Both the position numbers and the translations under genes were made by a program. A model generated the notes under the pieces. It saw nothing but the letters and a program-made list of their open reading frames with translations. It did no database searches and was not told the DNA's origin. This document shows, piece after piece, positions 53,165 through 61,731 of a stretch of 64,000 nt of DNA. The DNA comes from a bacterium D16-51 (GTDB taxonomy: Bacteria; Bacillota; Clostridia; Lachnospirales; Lachnospiraceae), in the NCBI GenBank assembly GCA_003612285.1, contig RAYE01000012.1, positions 41,061 to 105,060 on the forward strand. Direction: 5' to 3'. Positions within the stretch are counted from its first letter, which is position 1; each line of letters begins with the position of its first letter.

Positions 53165-54523
53165 TCAGGATTCCTTCTGTTTTTTTCCTTTTTTCCCTTT
53201 TGCCTTTTTCTTCGGCTCCTTTGTAACCTCTGGCGCAGCAGTTTCTTTTGGCTCTGGCGTGCTTATAAGCTGCTCCCCTGACAAAATCCCTCTCTGGATT
53301 TTTACCGCCAGGATACGAAGCACTGCCTCGTCAAGCCTTTCCTGTCCAAGCGTCCCGTCCTGTACCTTCGACAAAATCTCCTGGTATGCCTCCCCCAAAT
53401 CCTCTGGCATCAGGATAATGTCAGCGCCCGCTTTAAACGCATTGTACGCCGCCTCGCCAGGCGTATAAAAATCAATAATGCTTGCCATGTCAAAGGCGTC
53501 TGTAATAATTATTTTCTGGAACCCCAGTTCGTCCCTCAAAATTGTCTGCATAATTAAATCAGACATGCTTGCCGGAGCAGAACTTTCCGTCACTTTACTG
53601 ACAGAAATATGGGAAACCATTACAAAATCAGCGTCTGCTGCAATTCCTGCCTTAAAAGGGACAAAATCTGTTTTCCTAAGCCTTGCAATACTGCTGTCAA
53701 TATCCACGCTTTCTTTATGCGTATCCCCATCAGAAGAACCCTGCCCCGGAAAATGCTTTAACGCCGCGCCAGTATTTGTCCTGTGAAGCCCCTGGATAAA
53801 AGCGCTGACATATTCTGACACTTTATCCGGGTCACTCCCGAAGGAACGGTCGCCGATTTCTTCATTCAGCTCACTTGTCTTCACATCCGCCACCGGGGCA
53901 TAGTCTACATTAAAACCAAGCTCTTTTATTTCTGCCCCTATCGTCTTTCCCATCTCATAAGCATACTCACCATCTTTTGTCTTCCCGATTTCCTCAGCCG
54001 ACGGGAAAAGCGTTGTTTTCATCTTTTTATTCGCAGCAATCCTAGATACCCTTCCGCCTTCTTCGTCAACAGAAATAAATAACGGCGTCCGCCCCGCCGA
54101 AGCAAGGGCTGACGTCAAAGCCTTTGTCTGTTTCCTTTTGGAAATATTCCTGGAAAACAGAATTACGCCTCCCACATGGTACTTTTCAATACTCTCCTCC
54201 ATAGCTCTCGTATACTTGCGAAATTCATAATAATTTCCCTTCCTGCGGTCAAGCTGCTCAAGGTTTACCACAAAAATCTGCCCAACCTTTTCCTCCAATG
54301 TCATATTCTTTAAATAATCCGCTGCAAGCTCCACAGCGTCTCCCCATTCAATAGAAACAATTTCCTCCTGCTGCTCTTCCTCTTCCAGTTCTGAGGTTGG
54401 TTCATAATTTTTTATCTGCGTCTCCGAATTTGGCAAAAGGCCCGTACAGCCGCAAAAACTGGCTGCAACGGCCAAAATAAGCCAAACTGCACCAAACTTT
54501 TTCATCCATCTGATTTTCTGCAT
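53165..54523 (-). CDS. Glycoside hydrolase family 3 protein, NagZ-like, probably lipid-anchored
   Basis: The protein has 452 residues from the ATG at 54523 (MQKIRWMKKFGAVWL, GGAGGG upstream). An export signal ends in AASFCGCTG, a possible lipobox. The catalytic domain shows FISVDEEGGRVSRI, RSFGSDPDKVSEYVSAFIQG, KHFPGQGSSDGDTHKESVD and the nucleophile Asp in IITDAFDMASI. Family members usually have FPGHG; here it is FPGQG. The expected activity is beta-N-acetylglucosaminidase on wall or muropeptide glycans. The C-terminal tail is very Lys-rich (KEPKKKAKGKKGKKQKES). Confidence 0.85.
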   Translation of the reverse strand: MQKIRWMKKFGAVWLILAVAASFCGCTGLLPNSETQIKNYEPTSELEEEEQQEEIVSIEWGDAVELAADYLKNMTLEEKVGQIFVVNLEQLDRRKGNYYEFRKYTRAMEESIEKYHVGGVILFSRNISKRKQTKALTSALASAGRTPLFISVDEEGGRVSRIAANKKMKTTLFPSAEEIGKTKDGEYAYEMGKTIGAEIKELGFNVDYAPVADVKTSELNEEIGDRSFGSDPDKVSEYVSAFIQGLHRTNTGAALKHFPGQGSSDGDTHKESVDIDSSIARLRKTDFVPFKAGIAADADFVMVSHISVSKVTESSAPASMSDLIMQTILRDELGFQKIIITDAFDMASIIDFYTPGEAAYNAFKAGADIILMPEDLGEAYQEILSKVQDGTLGQERLDEAVLRILAVKIQRGILSGEQLISTPEPKETAAPEVTKEPKKKAKGKKGKKQKES

Positions 54524-54594
54524 AAAACCCTCCATTCTGCCGATAAGAAAAAATTATTGGAAGAACGCCGCTTTTGCGTCCTTTACACCTTATT

Positions 54595-54623
54595 ATTGTG
54601 ACGAATGAAAAAGATTCTGTCAA
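54595..54623 (-). promoter_or_regulatory. Possible promoter of the GH3 gene
   Basis: On the minus strand TTGACA (54623-54618) is followed 17 bases later by CACAAT (54600-54595), a weak -10. It lies about 70 bases before the GH3 start. Confidence 0.35.
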
Positions 54624-54643
54624 GTTTTTTTAAAAAAGCGTAA

Positions 54644-54670
54644 ACTGTCCAAGCAGTCCTGCATATGATA
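54644..54670 (+). promoter_or_regulatory. Sigma-K-like promoter before the Cys/Gly-rich gene
   Basis: AC (54644-54645), 16 bases, then CATATGATA (54662-54670) match the B. subtilis sigma-K consensus AC-N16-17-CATANNNTA. It lies about 50 bases before the ATG. This would make the gene a late mother-cell sporulation gene, but the consensus is short. Confidence 0.4.
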
Positions 54671-54722
54671 GCACTGTAAATAAATATAGCCTGCCGGAAA
54701 TATCGGCGGAATGGAGGAATTT

Positions 54723-54947
54723 ATGAGTGATTTAGCAGCAACTACCTGCGGCGGATGCAGCAACAATGAAAACAATGGATGCAGTTGGATAATTATCCTT
54801 CTCTTACTCTGCAGCTGCTGCGGCGGCAACGGCGGCTTTGGCGGCTTCGGCAGCTGCGGCGGCGACGGCGGATGCGGTTCCATTATCTGGATTCTGATTC
54901 TCCTTTGCTGCTGCGGTGGCGGCAATGGCGGCTTTAGCATTTGCTAG
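54723..54947 (+). CDS. Small Cys/Gly-rich protein of the chorion-like (high-cysteine) type
   Basis: The protein has 74 residues from the ATG at 54723 (MSDLAATTCGGCSNN, GGAGGAATTT upstream). Two hydrophobic segments (WIIILLLLCSCC and SIIWILILLCCC) alternate with Gly-rich loops (GGNGGFGGFGSCGGDGGCG), and about one residue in six is Cys. Similar Lachnospiraceae proteins are annotated 'chorion class high-cysteine'. The biological role is unknown; a spore coat or membrane peptide role is possible. Three stem-loops and a terminator follow. Confidence 0.7.
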   Translation: MSDLAATTCGGCSNNENNGCSWIIILLLLCSCCGGNGGFGGFGSCGGDGGCGSIIWILILLCCCGGGNGGFSIC

Positions 54948-54982
54948 GCGTTTCCTGCATAAAGCAGCCTGCCACTAACGCC

Positions 54983-55093
54983 GCCTGCTTTTAAGCAGGC
55001 CATACCAGCCAGGCTGTGCCCACGATACACCAGCCGCATAGCCTGGCAGCCAAAAACCGGGGCCGTTCCTTCCCGAACAGCCCCGGTTTTTTC
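54983..55093 (+). terminator. Hairpin series and intrinsic terminator of the Cys/Gly-rich gene
   Basis: GCCTGCTT-TT-AAGCAGGC (54983-55000), GCCAGGCT/AGCCTGGC (about 55007-55048), then AAACCGGGGC with GCCCCGGTTT and TTTTC (55054-55093). The last is a strong rho-independent terminator. Confidence 0.8.
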
Positions 55094-55117
55094 TTTACAA
55101 AAAAGCAAATCAACCGT

Positions 55118-55303
55118 CTATTTCAGCTTTCCTGCTGTTTTTGCTTCCTTTTTATGGCATTGAAGGCATTCTTCATCTATCTCATAGACACTGTCTTCAT
55201 CTATAATCAGCTTCCCAAAGTGCCTTCCAAGCCCTTCCTGCCTTTCTTCATTGGCCTCTACCTCATGCTGTATCTTATCTTTTCCATACTTGTAATATCG
55301 CAT
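55118..55303 (-). CDS. Small hypothetical protein with a CxxCH motif
   Basis: The protein has 61 residues from the ATG at 55303 (MRYYKYGKDKIQHEV, AAGGGAGATAACG upstream). It is charged, with ECLQCHKK near the C-terminus, which could bind a metal. No signal peptide is seen, so cytochrome c-type haem attachment is unlikely. No family recognised. It lies alone between the terminator and aroC. Confidence 0.55.
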   Translation of the reverse strand: MRYYKYGKDKIQHEVEANEERQEGLGRHFGKLIIDEDSVYEIDEECLQCHKKEAKTAGKLK

Positions 55304-55494
55304 CGTTATCTCCCTTCGTCTTTTAAAACTTCTTCCAGAGTGTGCTTTTACAGACAACGCAAAAAACATTGGTGAAGAATGTCAATTCCCATCCTTTTCG
55401 TCTTAGACACCTCTTCTCCTAATATATGCTTCTGTACCTAAAAGGAAACAACGTAACAGCGTGCCAAAAACCATTCCCAGACACGCCATTGCTG

Positions 55495-56598
55495 CTATTT
55501 TACAAAAAATCTTTTTAAACTTTCCATACTGGAGGCCATTGAAGAAAACAGCATATCCAATACAGTAATGGCCGTCATTGCTTCCACTACGACTACCGCC
55601 CTTGGCACAATTACCGGGTCATGGCGCCCACGAATGCAGACTTCCATTTCTTCCCCCTGGCAATTCACTGTCTTTTGGGCTTTTGCAATGGATGGGGTCG
55701 GCTTTACTGCCGCCCGCAGTATAATATCGCTTCCATCGCTGATTCCCCCAAGAATCCCCCCGGCATGGTTTGTACACTTCGTAATTTCCCCATCTTTTCC
55801 CAGGGTAAAGGAATCATTATTTTCTGAACCAAAGGCTCCTGCCACTGCAAATCCATCCCCGATTTCAACGCCTTTTACTGCACCAATTGACATTACTGCC
55901 TTTGCAAGGTTCGCGTCCAGCTTCTCAAACACCGGCTCTCCAACCCCTGCCGGCAGGCCCTTTACAACACACTCAATGATTCCGCCTGCAGAATCCTGCT
56001 GCTTCATTTTACGTTCCAATAGCAGTTCTGCCTGCTCCGACGCTTCTAAGTCAGGCATAAAAAGAGGGCTTTTTGTAATATTTTCCCGGAACGCCCTTTT
56101 TTCATCTACAGAAATCCCGCCAATTTCTTTTGTGTAGGCAAACACCTCTACGCCCAGTTCTTTTAAAACTTCAGAAGCAACCGCCCCCGCCGCCACACGG
56201 CTAACTGTCTCACGGCCGGAAGAACGCCCGCCGCCGCGGTAATCCCGGAAACCATATTTCTGGTCAAAAGTATAATCTGCATGCCCGGGGCGGTAATATT
56301 GTGCAATTTCTGAATAATCCTTTGAACGCTGTGAAGTATTATAAACCACCATAGAAATCGGTGTGCCGGTTGTCCTTCCTTCAAAGACGCCAGACAGGAT
56401 TTCTACGGAATCTGGCTCCTTCCTCGGTGTAGAATAACGCGTCTGCCCCGGCTTCCTTCTGTCTAGGTACTTCTGAACTGTCTCTTCCGACAAAAGAAGC
56501 CCCGCCGGGCAGCCGTCTACTACAACCCCTATCCCTTTCCCATGGGACTCCCCCCAGGTAGACACCTGAAAATTTTTACCATATACTGAACCTGACAT
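55495..56598 (-). CDS. aroC: Chorismate synthase
   Basis: The 367-residue FMN-dependent enzyme makes chorismate, the last step of the shikimate pathway. Signatures are WGESHGKGIGVVVDGCPAG, YRPGHADYTFDQKYGFRDY, GGGRSSGRETVSRVAAGAVA and IRGRHDPVIVPRAVVVVEAM. GGAGGCAGGAT precedes the ATG. trpS lies 20 bases upstream of its ATG in the same direction, so the two are probably co-transcribed. Confidence 0.95.
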   Translation of the reverse strand: MSGSVYGKNFQVSTWGESHGKGIGVVVDGCPAGLLLSEETVQKYLDRRKPGQTRYSTPRKEPDSVEILSGVFEGRTTGTPISMVVYNTSQRSKDYSEIAQYYRPGHADYTFDQKYGFRDYRGGGRSSGRETVSRVAAGAVASEVLKELGVEVFAYTKEIGGISVDEKRAFRENITKSPLFMPDLEASEQAELLLERKMKQQDSAGGIIECVVKGLPAGVGEPVFEKLDANLAKAVMSIGAVKGVEIGDGFAVAGAFGSENNDSFTLGKDGEITKCTNHAGGILGGISDGSDIILRAAVKPTPSIAKAQKTVNCQGEEMEVCIRGRHDPVIVPRAVVVVEAMTAITVLDMLFSSMASSMESLKRFFVK

Positions 56599-56618
56599 AT
56601 CCTGCCTCCATTTACAAT

Positions 56619-57623
56619 TTACCTTGGTTTCTCTGTCAATCCAAGCTTTTTCTTCACTTTGCGGAGCGTCTTATTCGCAAAATAAGCTGCTTTCTCATCA
56701 TTTTCCTTAATCAGGGAATCAATGTAATCCTTTTCCTTTTGCAGACGGCTGTATTCCTCCTGCAATGGCTTTAATACAGAAATAACCGCTTCTGCAACCG
56801 CCATTTTAAAATCGCCATAGCCCTTTCCTGCAAAATCTTTTTCTGCCTCTTCCATGGATTTCCCAAGGCAGCTGCTGTAGATTTCCAAAAGATTACTTAC
56901 CCCTGGCTTTTGCTCACTATAACGTACCTCGCTTTCAGAATCTGTCACTGCGCGCTTGCATTTCCTTACAATCGTATCTGGGTCGTCCATCAGGTAAATG
57001 CTCCCATTTACATTTTCATCTGATTTTGACATTTTCTTAGAAGGGTCCTGCAGGCTCATAATTTTAGCGCCCGCTTTCCCAATAAATGGCTCAGGAACCG
57101 TAAATACATCGCCATAGATGCCGTTGAAGCGCTCTGCAATATCCCTGGTAATTTCCAAATGCTGCTTCTGGTCTTTGCCAACCGGCACGAAATCCGTCTG
57201 GTATAATAAAATATCTGCCGCCATCAGAACCGGGTAAGTAAACAGCCCTGCATTAATATTATCCGCATGTTTCGCTGATTTTTCCTTAAACTGCGTCATA
57301 CGGCTTAACTCCCCCACATAAGTAAAACATCCTAACAGCCAGCTAAGCTCCGCATGTGCCGGAACATGCGACTGGAAATAAATGCAGTTCTTTTTGGGGT
57401 CAAGCCCTGCTGCAATGTATAAAATCAGAAGGTTCCTGGCCTTTTTACGGAAATCCGCTGGTTCCTGGCGCACAGTCAGGGAATGCAAATCCATCACGCC
57501 CCAAAAACATTCATACTTTTCATTTAAAGAAAGCCAGTTCTTTAATGCCCCCAGGTAGTTTCCCAAAGTCAGATTGCCTGTTGCCTGCATGCCGCTGTAC
57601 AAAATCTTTTTATCCTCTATCAT
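56619..57623 (-). CDS. trpS: Tryptophanyl-tRNA synthetase
   Basis: The 334-residue class I synthetase begins LYSGMQATGNLTLGNYLGAL, the HIGH-type site, and has VGKDQKQHLEITRDIAERFN and KKMSKSDENVNGSIY, the KMSKS loop. GGAGGTTTGAA precedes the ATG. The leader shows a GCCGCGCTCCTGCGGC-type hairpin but no T-box signature. It is divergent from the PadR gene. Confidence 0.94.
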   Translation of the reverse strand: MIEDKKILYSGMQATGNLTLGNYLGALKNWLSLNEKYECFWGVMDLHSLTVRQEPADFRKKARNLLILYIAAGLDPKKNCIYFQSHVPAHAELSWLLGCFTYVGELSRMTQFKEKSAKHADNINAGLFTYPVLMAADILLYQTDFVPVGKDQKQHLEITRDIAERFNGIYGDVFTVPEPFIGKAGAKIMSLQDPSKKMSKSDENVNGSIYLMDDPDTIVRKCKRAVTDSESEVRYSEQKPGVSNLLEIYSSCLGKSMEEAEKDFAGKGYGDFKMAVAEAVISVLKPLQEEYSRLQKEKDYIDSLIKENDEKAAYFANKTLRKVKKKLGLTEKPR

Positions 57624-57778
57624 TTCAAACCTCCATGCCGCGCTCCTGCGGCCCCAATAGTGATGAACAAACGCTGCTTCTGCGTTTTTCTATGGCCAAA
57701 GCCATAATCGTTGATATAGATACGTTACACGAAAAAGATATCCCTGTCAAATTTTTCCGCAATAAATTTTGCAGTGCA

Positions 57779-57830
57779 TTGACAGCAATCCTAATATGTT
57801 TTATAATATACTTAGCTATACAAAGTATAT
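57779..57830 (+). promoter_or_regulatory. Consensus promoter and possible operator of the PadR operon
   Basis: TTGACA (57779-57784), exactly 17 bases, TATAAT (57802-57807). At the start point lies ATACTT-N8-AAGTAT-like (about 57808-57830), a dyad that could bind the PadR product for autorepression. The promoter matches both consensus hexamers perfectly. Confidence 0.75.
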
Positions 57831-57841
57831 GAGGAATAAAA

Positions 57842-58192
57842 ATGGACAATAAATATGAACGGCAAATGAAAAAAGGCGTACTGGATATGCTGGTATTAAG
57901 ATTATTAGAAGACGAGCCAAAATATGGATACCAGTTAATCCAGGAAATGAAGGAAAAAAGCAGAGAAACCTTTCTTTTAAAAGATGGGACATTATACCCT
58001 GTCCTATACCGGCTTGAGGACGAAAAACTGATTGAAAGCCGCTGGAGCAGCGCCGAAGGGAAACAGGTTCCCCGGAAATACTATGAAATCACAGAGCAGG
58101 GGAGAAAAAAGCTGCCAGAAATTTTTGAAACCTGGAAACGGATTACAGATGGAACCTTAAAAATCATGGAAAAAGAAAGGTGGTTTATATGA
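57842..58192 (+). CDS. PadR family transcriptional regulator
   Basis: The protein has 116 residues. The winged helix is clear: GVLDMLVLRLLEDEPKYGYQ, LIQEMKEKSRETFLLKDGTL, YPVLYRLEDEKLIESRWSS, with a C-terminal dimerisation helix. It heads a four-gene operon of membrane proteins and overlaps the next gene by four bases (ATGA). Self-repression through the dyad at its promoter is inferred. Confidence 0.9.
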   Translation: MDNKYERQMKKGVLDMLVLRLLEDEPKYGYQLIQEMKEKSRETFLLKDGTLYPVLYRLEDEKLIESRWSSAEGKQVPRKYYEITEQGRKKLPEIFETWKRITDGTLKIMEKERWFI

Positions 58193-58836
58193 CAGCAGAA
58201 AAATATGCGGCTTCTGTTGCAAAACGGGTAAAATGCAGCAGGGCAAAACGGCAGGAAATCAGGCAGCAGCTTCTATCCGACTTTACAGCTGCAAAAGAGC
58301 AGGGCAGCACAGAAGAAGAAATTATCAGCCAGATGGGGGATATCACGGAACTTGCAAAAGAATTTAACGATACCCTCCCCAAATCAGAGCATCAAAAATA
58401 TCTGCGGGACAAAATCATAAGAATTGCTATTCCTGTTGTTTCTGTCTTCCTTGTACTGGCCTTCTTTTTATATCAGATGATACCACGAACTGCCGACATA
58501 GAAGACAGCCGGATTTTCCAGAAAGCAAAAGTCGAAGCAAAGATGAAAGAAACCATTAAACTGTTTAATGACGGGGATTCTGACGCTTTATGCGCCGACA
58601 CAATCCCACAGATGCTCCCCTACTTATCAGATAAAGCAATCAAAAAAACAAAGGCACAATTTACAGACGATTGGGGAGAATGCCTTTCCTTTGGAACTGC
58701 TTATATAACAGAGCTTATCCAGATGCGGAAGCATCTAGCTGTAGGCGAAATCACTGTAACCTATGAAAATATAAGCGTAACCTACCGCCTGACTTATGAC
58801 AGGGATATGAAACTTGCCGGGATTTACATCCGCTAA
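58189..58836 (+). CDS. HAAS/DUF1700-type membrane protein
   Basis: The protein has 215 residues. The N-terminal HAAS-like region (AASVAKRVKCSRAKRQEIRQ, EEEIISQMGDITELAKEFND) is typical of proteins encoded after PadR genes. One membrane helix (about 85-105, IAIPVVSVFLVLAFFLYQMI) precedes an extracellular domain of about 110 residues. The start ATG overlaps the PadR stop. These proteins are thought to work with PadR in envelope responses. Confidence 0.75.
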   Translation: MTAEKYAASVAKRVKCSRAKRQEIRQQLLSDFTAAKEQGSTEEEIISQMGDITELAKEFNDTLPKSEHQKYLRDKIIRIAIPVVSVFLVLAFFLYQMIPRTADIEDSRIFQKAKVEAKMKETIKLFNDGDSDALCADTIPQMLPYLSDKAIKKTKAQFTDDWGECLSFGTAYITELIQMRKHLAVGEITVTYENISVTYRLTYDRDMKLAGIYIR

Positions 58837-58862
58837 GGAACTATGGAAAGGAGGCAAAAGCC

Positions 58863-59192
58863 ATGTTAGGATTTATTTTATTCTCACTTTGCGGCATTGC
58901 ATTTGTTGTTTTAGGAATTTACGCTTTTTTATCAAAAAAAGAAGCTGCCTTCAGCTTTTGGGCCAATGCAAAAATGTTTCCAGTGACGAATATAAAAGCC
59001 TATAACAGGGCAGTTGGAAAACTATGGTGTGCCTATGGCGCCGTATTTATTATCCTGGGCCTTCCACTTTTAAGCGGACAAAATTCTGCGCTTATCCTGC
59101 TTTCCATCATCGGCATTATGGCCGAAACAATCGCCGTCATGGTTATCTATGTTACAATAATCGAAAAAAAATACCGGAAAAAGGGAGAGTGA
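58863..59192 (+). CDS. DUF3784 family membrane protein
   Basis: The protein has 109 residues with three membrane helices (about 1-22, 52-70 and 78-100). The motif FWANAKMFPVTNIKAYNRAV followed by LWCAYGAVFIILGLPLL is characteristic of DUF3784. The function is unknown. GGAGGCAAAAGCC precedes the ATG. It is followed within six bases by the SdpI-type gene, a frequent pairing. Confidence 0.82.
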   Translation: MLGFILFSLCGIAFVVLGIYAFLSKKEAAFSFWANAKMFPVTNIKAYNRAVGKLWCAYGAVFIILGLPLLSGQNSALILLSIIGIMAETIAVMVIYVTIIEKKYRKKGE

Positions 59193-59197
59193 GTTTT

Positions 59198-59581
59198 ATG
59201 GGATTCTGGATTTATATGTTTCTTTCCAACGAACTGGTTCCAATACTGATGCTGATATTTGGACGGATATTCAAAAAACATCCCCCAAAGAATATTAACA
59301 GTCTCTATGGCTACCGCACTTCTATGTCAACAAAAAATATAGAAACCTGGAATTTTGCCCATGCTTACTGCGGCAGGCTCTGGTGGAGAATTGGTTTGGC
59401 CATGTTTCTTTCTACAGCCGCTGCCATGCTACCGTTAATAGGAAAAACAATGGATGAAATCGGCTTTTGGAGCAGTTTAATTATGATAATCCAGTGCGCT
59501 GCATTAATTGTATCTATCCTCCCTGTAGAACGGGCGCTCCGCAAAAATTTTGATAAAACAGGGAAACGCATTTCCCAATAA
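59198..59581 (+). CDS. SdpI family membrane protein
   Basis: The protein has 127 residues from the ATG at 59198 (MGFWIYMFLSNELVP). It contains FKKHPPKNINSLYGYRTSMS, KNIETWNFAHAYCGRLWWRI and two later membrane helices, as in the C-terminal part of SdpI, the immunity and signal protein for the SdpC toxin in B. subtilis. No toxin gene is nearby. AAGGGAGAG precedes the ATG. It is the last gene of the PadR operon. Confidence 0.8.
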   Translation: MGFWIYMFLSNELVPILMLIFGRIFKKHPPKNINSLYGYRTSMSTKNIETWNFAHAYCGRLWWRIGLAMFLSTAAAMLPLIGKTMDEIGFWSSLIMIIQCAALIVSILPVERALRKNFDKTGKRISQ

Positions 59582-59750
59582 CTTATACCCAAGACCGCCA
59601 GAATTTACCAATCTGCCTAAAACAAAACCCTGGATAGATAACATATTTTTTTCTCCTTCCTCATAGATTGTAGGGAAGCAACAATCGAAAAACAAACCGT
59701 TATGCAGGAAACATGCTGCTGTTTCCTACATTACAGAAATGGAGAATAAT

Positions 59751-60314
59751 ATGGAATATAAAAACGAACACCAGCGGCGCATGGCGATTTTAGAGGCATC
59801 CCTGCCCTATGTTTCCCCAGAAAACCGCCATGCCTTTGAACTTCTTTTACAAGCAGATTCACTGATTCAACTTGCAAACCATACTGGGGACAGCGACTTG
59901 GAAGCTGCCGAAGATACTGGCGCGGCTGTCCCATTCCGCCCAAATCCACAGGAAATGCTCTTAAATATCCAAAAATTCCTGACGCCAAGGGAATCTGACA
60001 TTGTACAGACTATCCTTAATTTTATGAATGCACAAAAACTGTTCCAAAACTATTCAGATTTTGTACATTCTCAATCAGGCAACACCGAGGAAAACATCGG
60101 CTTTTCTGCTGCTTCCTCTTCTAATACAACAAACCCTCTCCAAATGCTTTTCCAGCTTATTAACGGCCTTGGTTCTATGGGCAGAGGCCTTTCTGGAGCA
60201 TCTGGCAGCGACAGCGGCCAGCAGAATATGCTGCGGGAATTTTTATTTTCCCAATTAAATCCAGAACAAAAAGCAACCTTTGAACAGTTGCAGAATATAA
60301 TGTATAATGAATAA
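59751..60314 (+). CDS. Uncharacterised helical protein, first of a three-gene group
   Basis: The protein has 187 residues from the ATG at 59751 (MEYKNEHQRRMAILE, GGAGAATAAT upstream). It has helical ends and a Ser/Asn/Gly-rich middle (SAASSSNTTNP, GASGSDSGQQN). The last 25 residues (FLFSQLNPEQKATFEQLQNI) resemble the end of the next gene's product. No membrane segment, signal peptide or known domain is seen. A hairpin GGAAAC/GTTTCC lies before the gene. Unknown function. Confidence 0.65.
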   Translation: MEYKNEHQRRMAILEASLPYVSPENRHAFELLLQADSLIQLANHTGDSDLEAAEDTGAAVPFRPNPQEMLLNIQKFLTPRESDIVQTILNFMNAQKLFQNYSDFVHSQSGNTEENIGFSAASSSNTTNPLQMLFQLINGLGSMGRGLSGASGSDSGQQNMLREFLFSQLNPEQKATFEQLQNIMYNE

Positions 60315-60360
60315 TATATTTGAAGCCGGATAACCGTCCGGTTTCCAGAAATGAGGCATT

Positions 60361-60630
60361 ATGGAAGATATCAGGCGAAATCCTGCATTCCGGCAGATGG
60401 ATGCACAAAAACAGCAGATGATTATGCTCCTAATCCAGTCTCTCCAGGCTAAAAACCTCAACCAGGCGCTTCCTGTCATTATGAACTGGAATAAACAGAT
60501 GGAACAGAAAAATATTTCCTTCACACCAGAAGAAAATTCACTGTTAACAGCAATTTTGTCGTCACAAATGACACCTGCCCAGAGAAAACAGTACGAAGCC
60601 CTTCAGGCCATGATGAAAAATATGCATTAA
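60361..60630 (+). CDS. Uncharacterised Gln/Met-rich helical protein, second of the group
   Basis: The protein has 89 residues, all predicted helical (MDAQKQQMIMLLIQSLQAKN), with a C-terminal block ILSSQMTPAQRKQYEALQAM that matches the end of the preceding protein. ATGAGGCATT precedes the ATG. The two may interact or be products of duplication. Unknown function. Confidence 0.65.
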   Translation: MEDIRRNPAFRQMDAQKQQMIMLLIQSLQAKNLNQALPVIMNWNKQMEQKNISFTPEENSLLTAILSSQMTPAQRKQYEALQAMMKNMH

Positions 60631-60675
60631 CTGCATCTTATGCTGCAATGCACCAGTCAAAGGAGATAAAACACT

Positions 60676-61731
60676 ATGTCAGAAAACACCCGAACCCAGA
60701 TGCAAAGCGTATCTTATGAAACAGTTGCCGAAGCATTTTCCGAGGAGGCAAAATCTCTGATTTCCGATTCTGCCATCCAGGAAACACTCGGCACAGAAAA
60801 GATACGCTTTGAAAATGCTTCCCTGCTCGGACTTCCTGCCGAAAAACTGACAGGCCACAATACAGCACGCTGCTGTAAGGATTTACTGCGCCAAAAACAG
60901 CCGCTTCCTTTTGTATACTTTTTTCTCTGTTTTATTACAGAAATATCTGTCTGGCTGGTTCCTTATGGGATTATCATAGAAATATGCCATTATATTAATA
61001 CAAAAAACAATGCCCCCCTGGCTTTCCCAACCCTTTATGGGCTTTTTCTTATCATTGGCCTTGTTGCGGCAAATACCCTATGCAGGCAGCATCTTTTGAA
61101 GATTCTGGGCAGACCAATCCCTCCACAGGAAAAGCCTGTTTCTGATGCCAAAAAAGCGATTGCCCGCTTCCGCTTCCTGGTATATGCTGCTGCCATAACT
61201 TTTGTGGTACTGGCAGGCTTTTCTGCTGCATTACTGGAGTGGGACAAGCTTTTCACTTTAAGGCTGCCCGCCTGCTTTATTGCCTATGTTGCCTGCATCC
61301 TGCTGTCCGGCGTCCACAACGTCCTGTACAGCAGCCACTTCCTGTCTTTTTTTACAGTTGGCATCCTGATTCTTTCAAGACGCCCTGAGGCAGAAATAAA
61401 AACTGCTGCAAAACAATATTTAACCTTACGTTACCTACAGATGCTGACACCTTCCCATAAATCACTAAAAGACCTTGAAGCAAACGCACCGCTGGAAAAA
61501 AAAATGCAGGAGTCTTTGCACTCCCACATGATTACACAACGTATTTACGATATCTTTGCCCTAATCATCCTTTTTACTCTGGATGCCGTCTGCATAAGCC
61601 AGTTCCGCACTGCCGCCTCCCCCGCTTTCGCCTGCTTTTTTGCCCTGGCGTTCCTTCTTACCTGCGTCCTGCTTCTTGCCCTGATTAGCGCAAACTATAT
61701 CCTTAAATATACAAATCAGCCCACAAGGTAA
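60676..61731 (+). CDS. Uncharacterised multispan membrane protein, third of the group
   Basis: The protein has 351 residues. The first ~75 are cytoplasmic-looking. About six membrane helices follow (for example FVYFFLCFITEISVWLVPYG, LYGLFLIIGLVAANTL, FLVYAAAITFVVLAGFSAAL, LFFTVGILIL-type), then a helical loop and two more at the C-terminus. No transporter motif is recognised. AAAGGAGATAAAACACT precedes the ATG. Its 3' end overlaps the convergent HAD gene by 16 bases. Confidence 0.65.
   Translation: MSENTRTQMQSVSYETVAEAFSEEAKSLISDSAIQETLGTEKIRFENASLLGLPAEKLTGHNTARCCKDLLRQKQPLPFVYFFLCFITEISVWLVPYGIIIEICHYINTKNNAPLAFPTLYGLFLIIGLVAANTLCRQHLLKILGRPIPPQEKPVSDAKKAIARFRFLVYAAAITFVVLAGFSAALLEWDKLFTLRLPACFIAYVACILLSGVHNVLYSSHFLSFFTVGILILSRRPEAEIKTAAKQYLTLRYLQMLTPSHKSLKDLEANAPLEKKMQESLHSHMITQRIYDIFALIILFTLDAVCISQFRTAASPAFACFFALAFLLTCVLLLALISANYILKYTNQPTR

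Noticed and set aside
54620..54940. Pro/Gln-rich open frame on the minus strand opposite the Cys/Gly-rich gene
   Set aside because: Its composition is the mirror of Gly/Cys codons on the other strand, and the plus-strand gene has the ribosome site and terminator.
57624..57841. T-box leader for trpS
   Set aside because: The conserved T-box sequence (GGGTGGTACCGCG-like) is absent on the minus strand.
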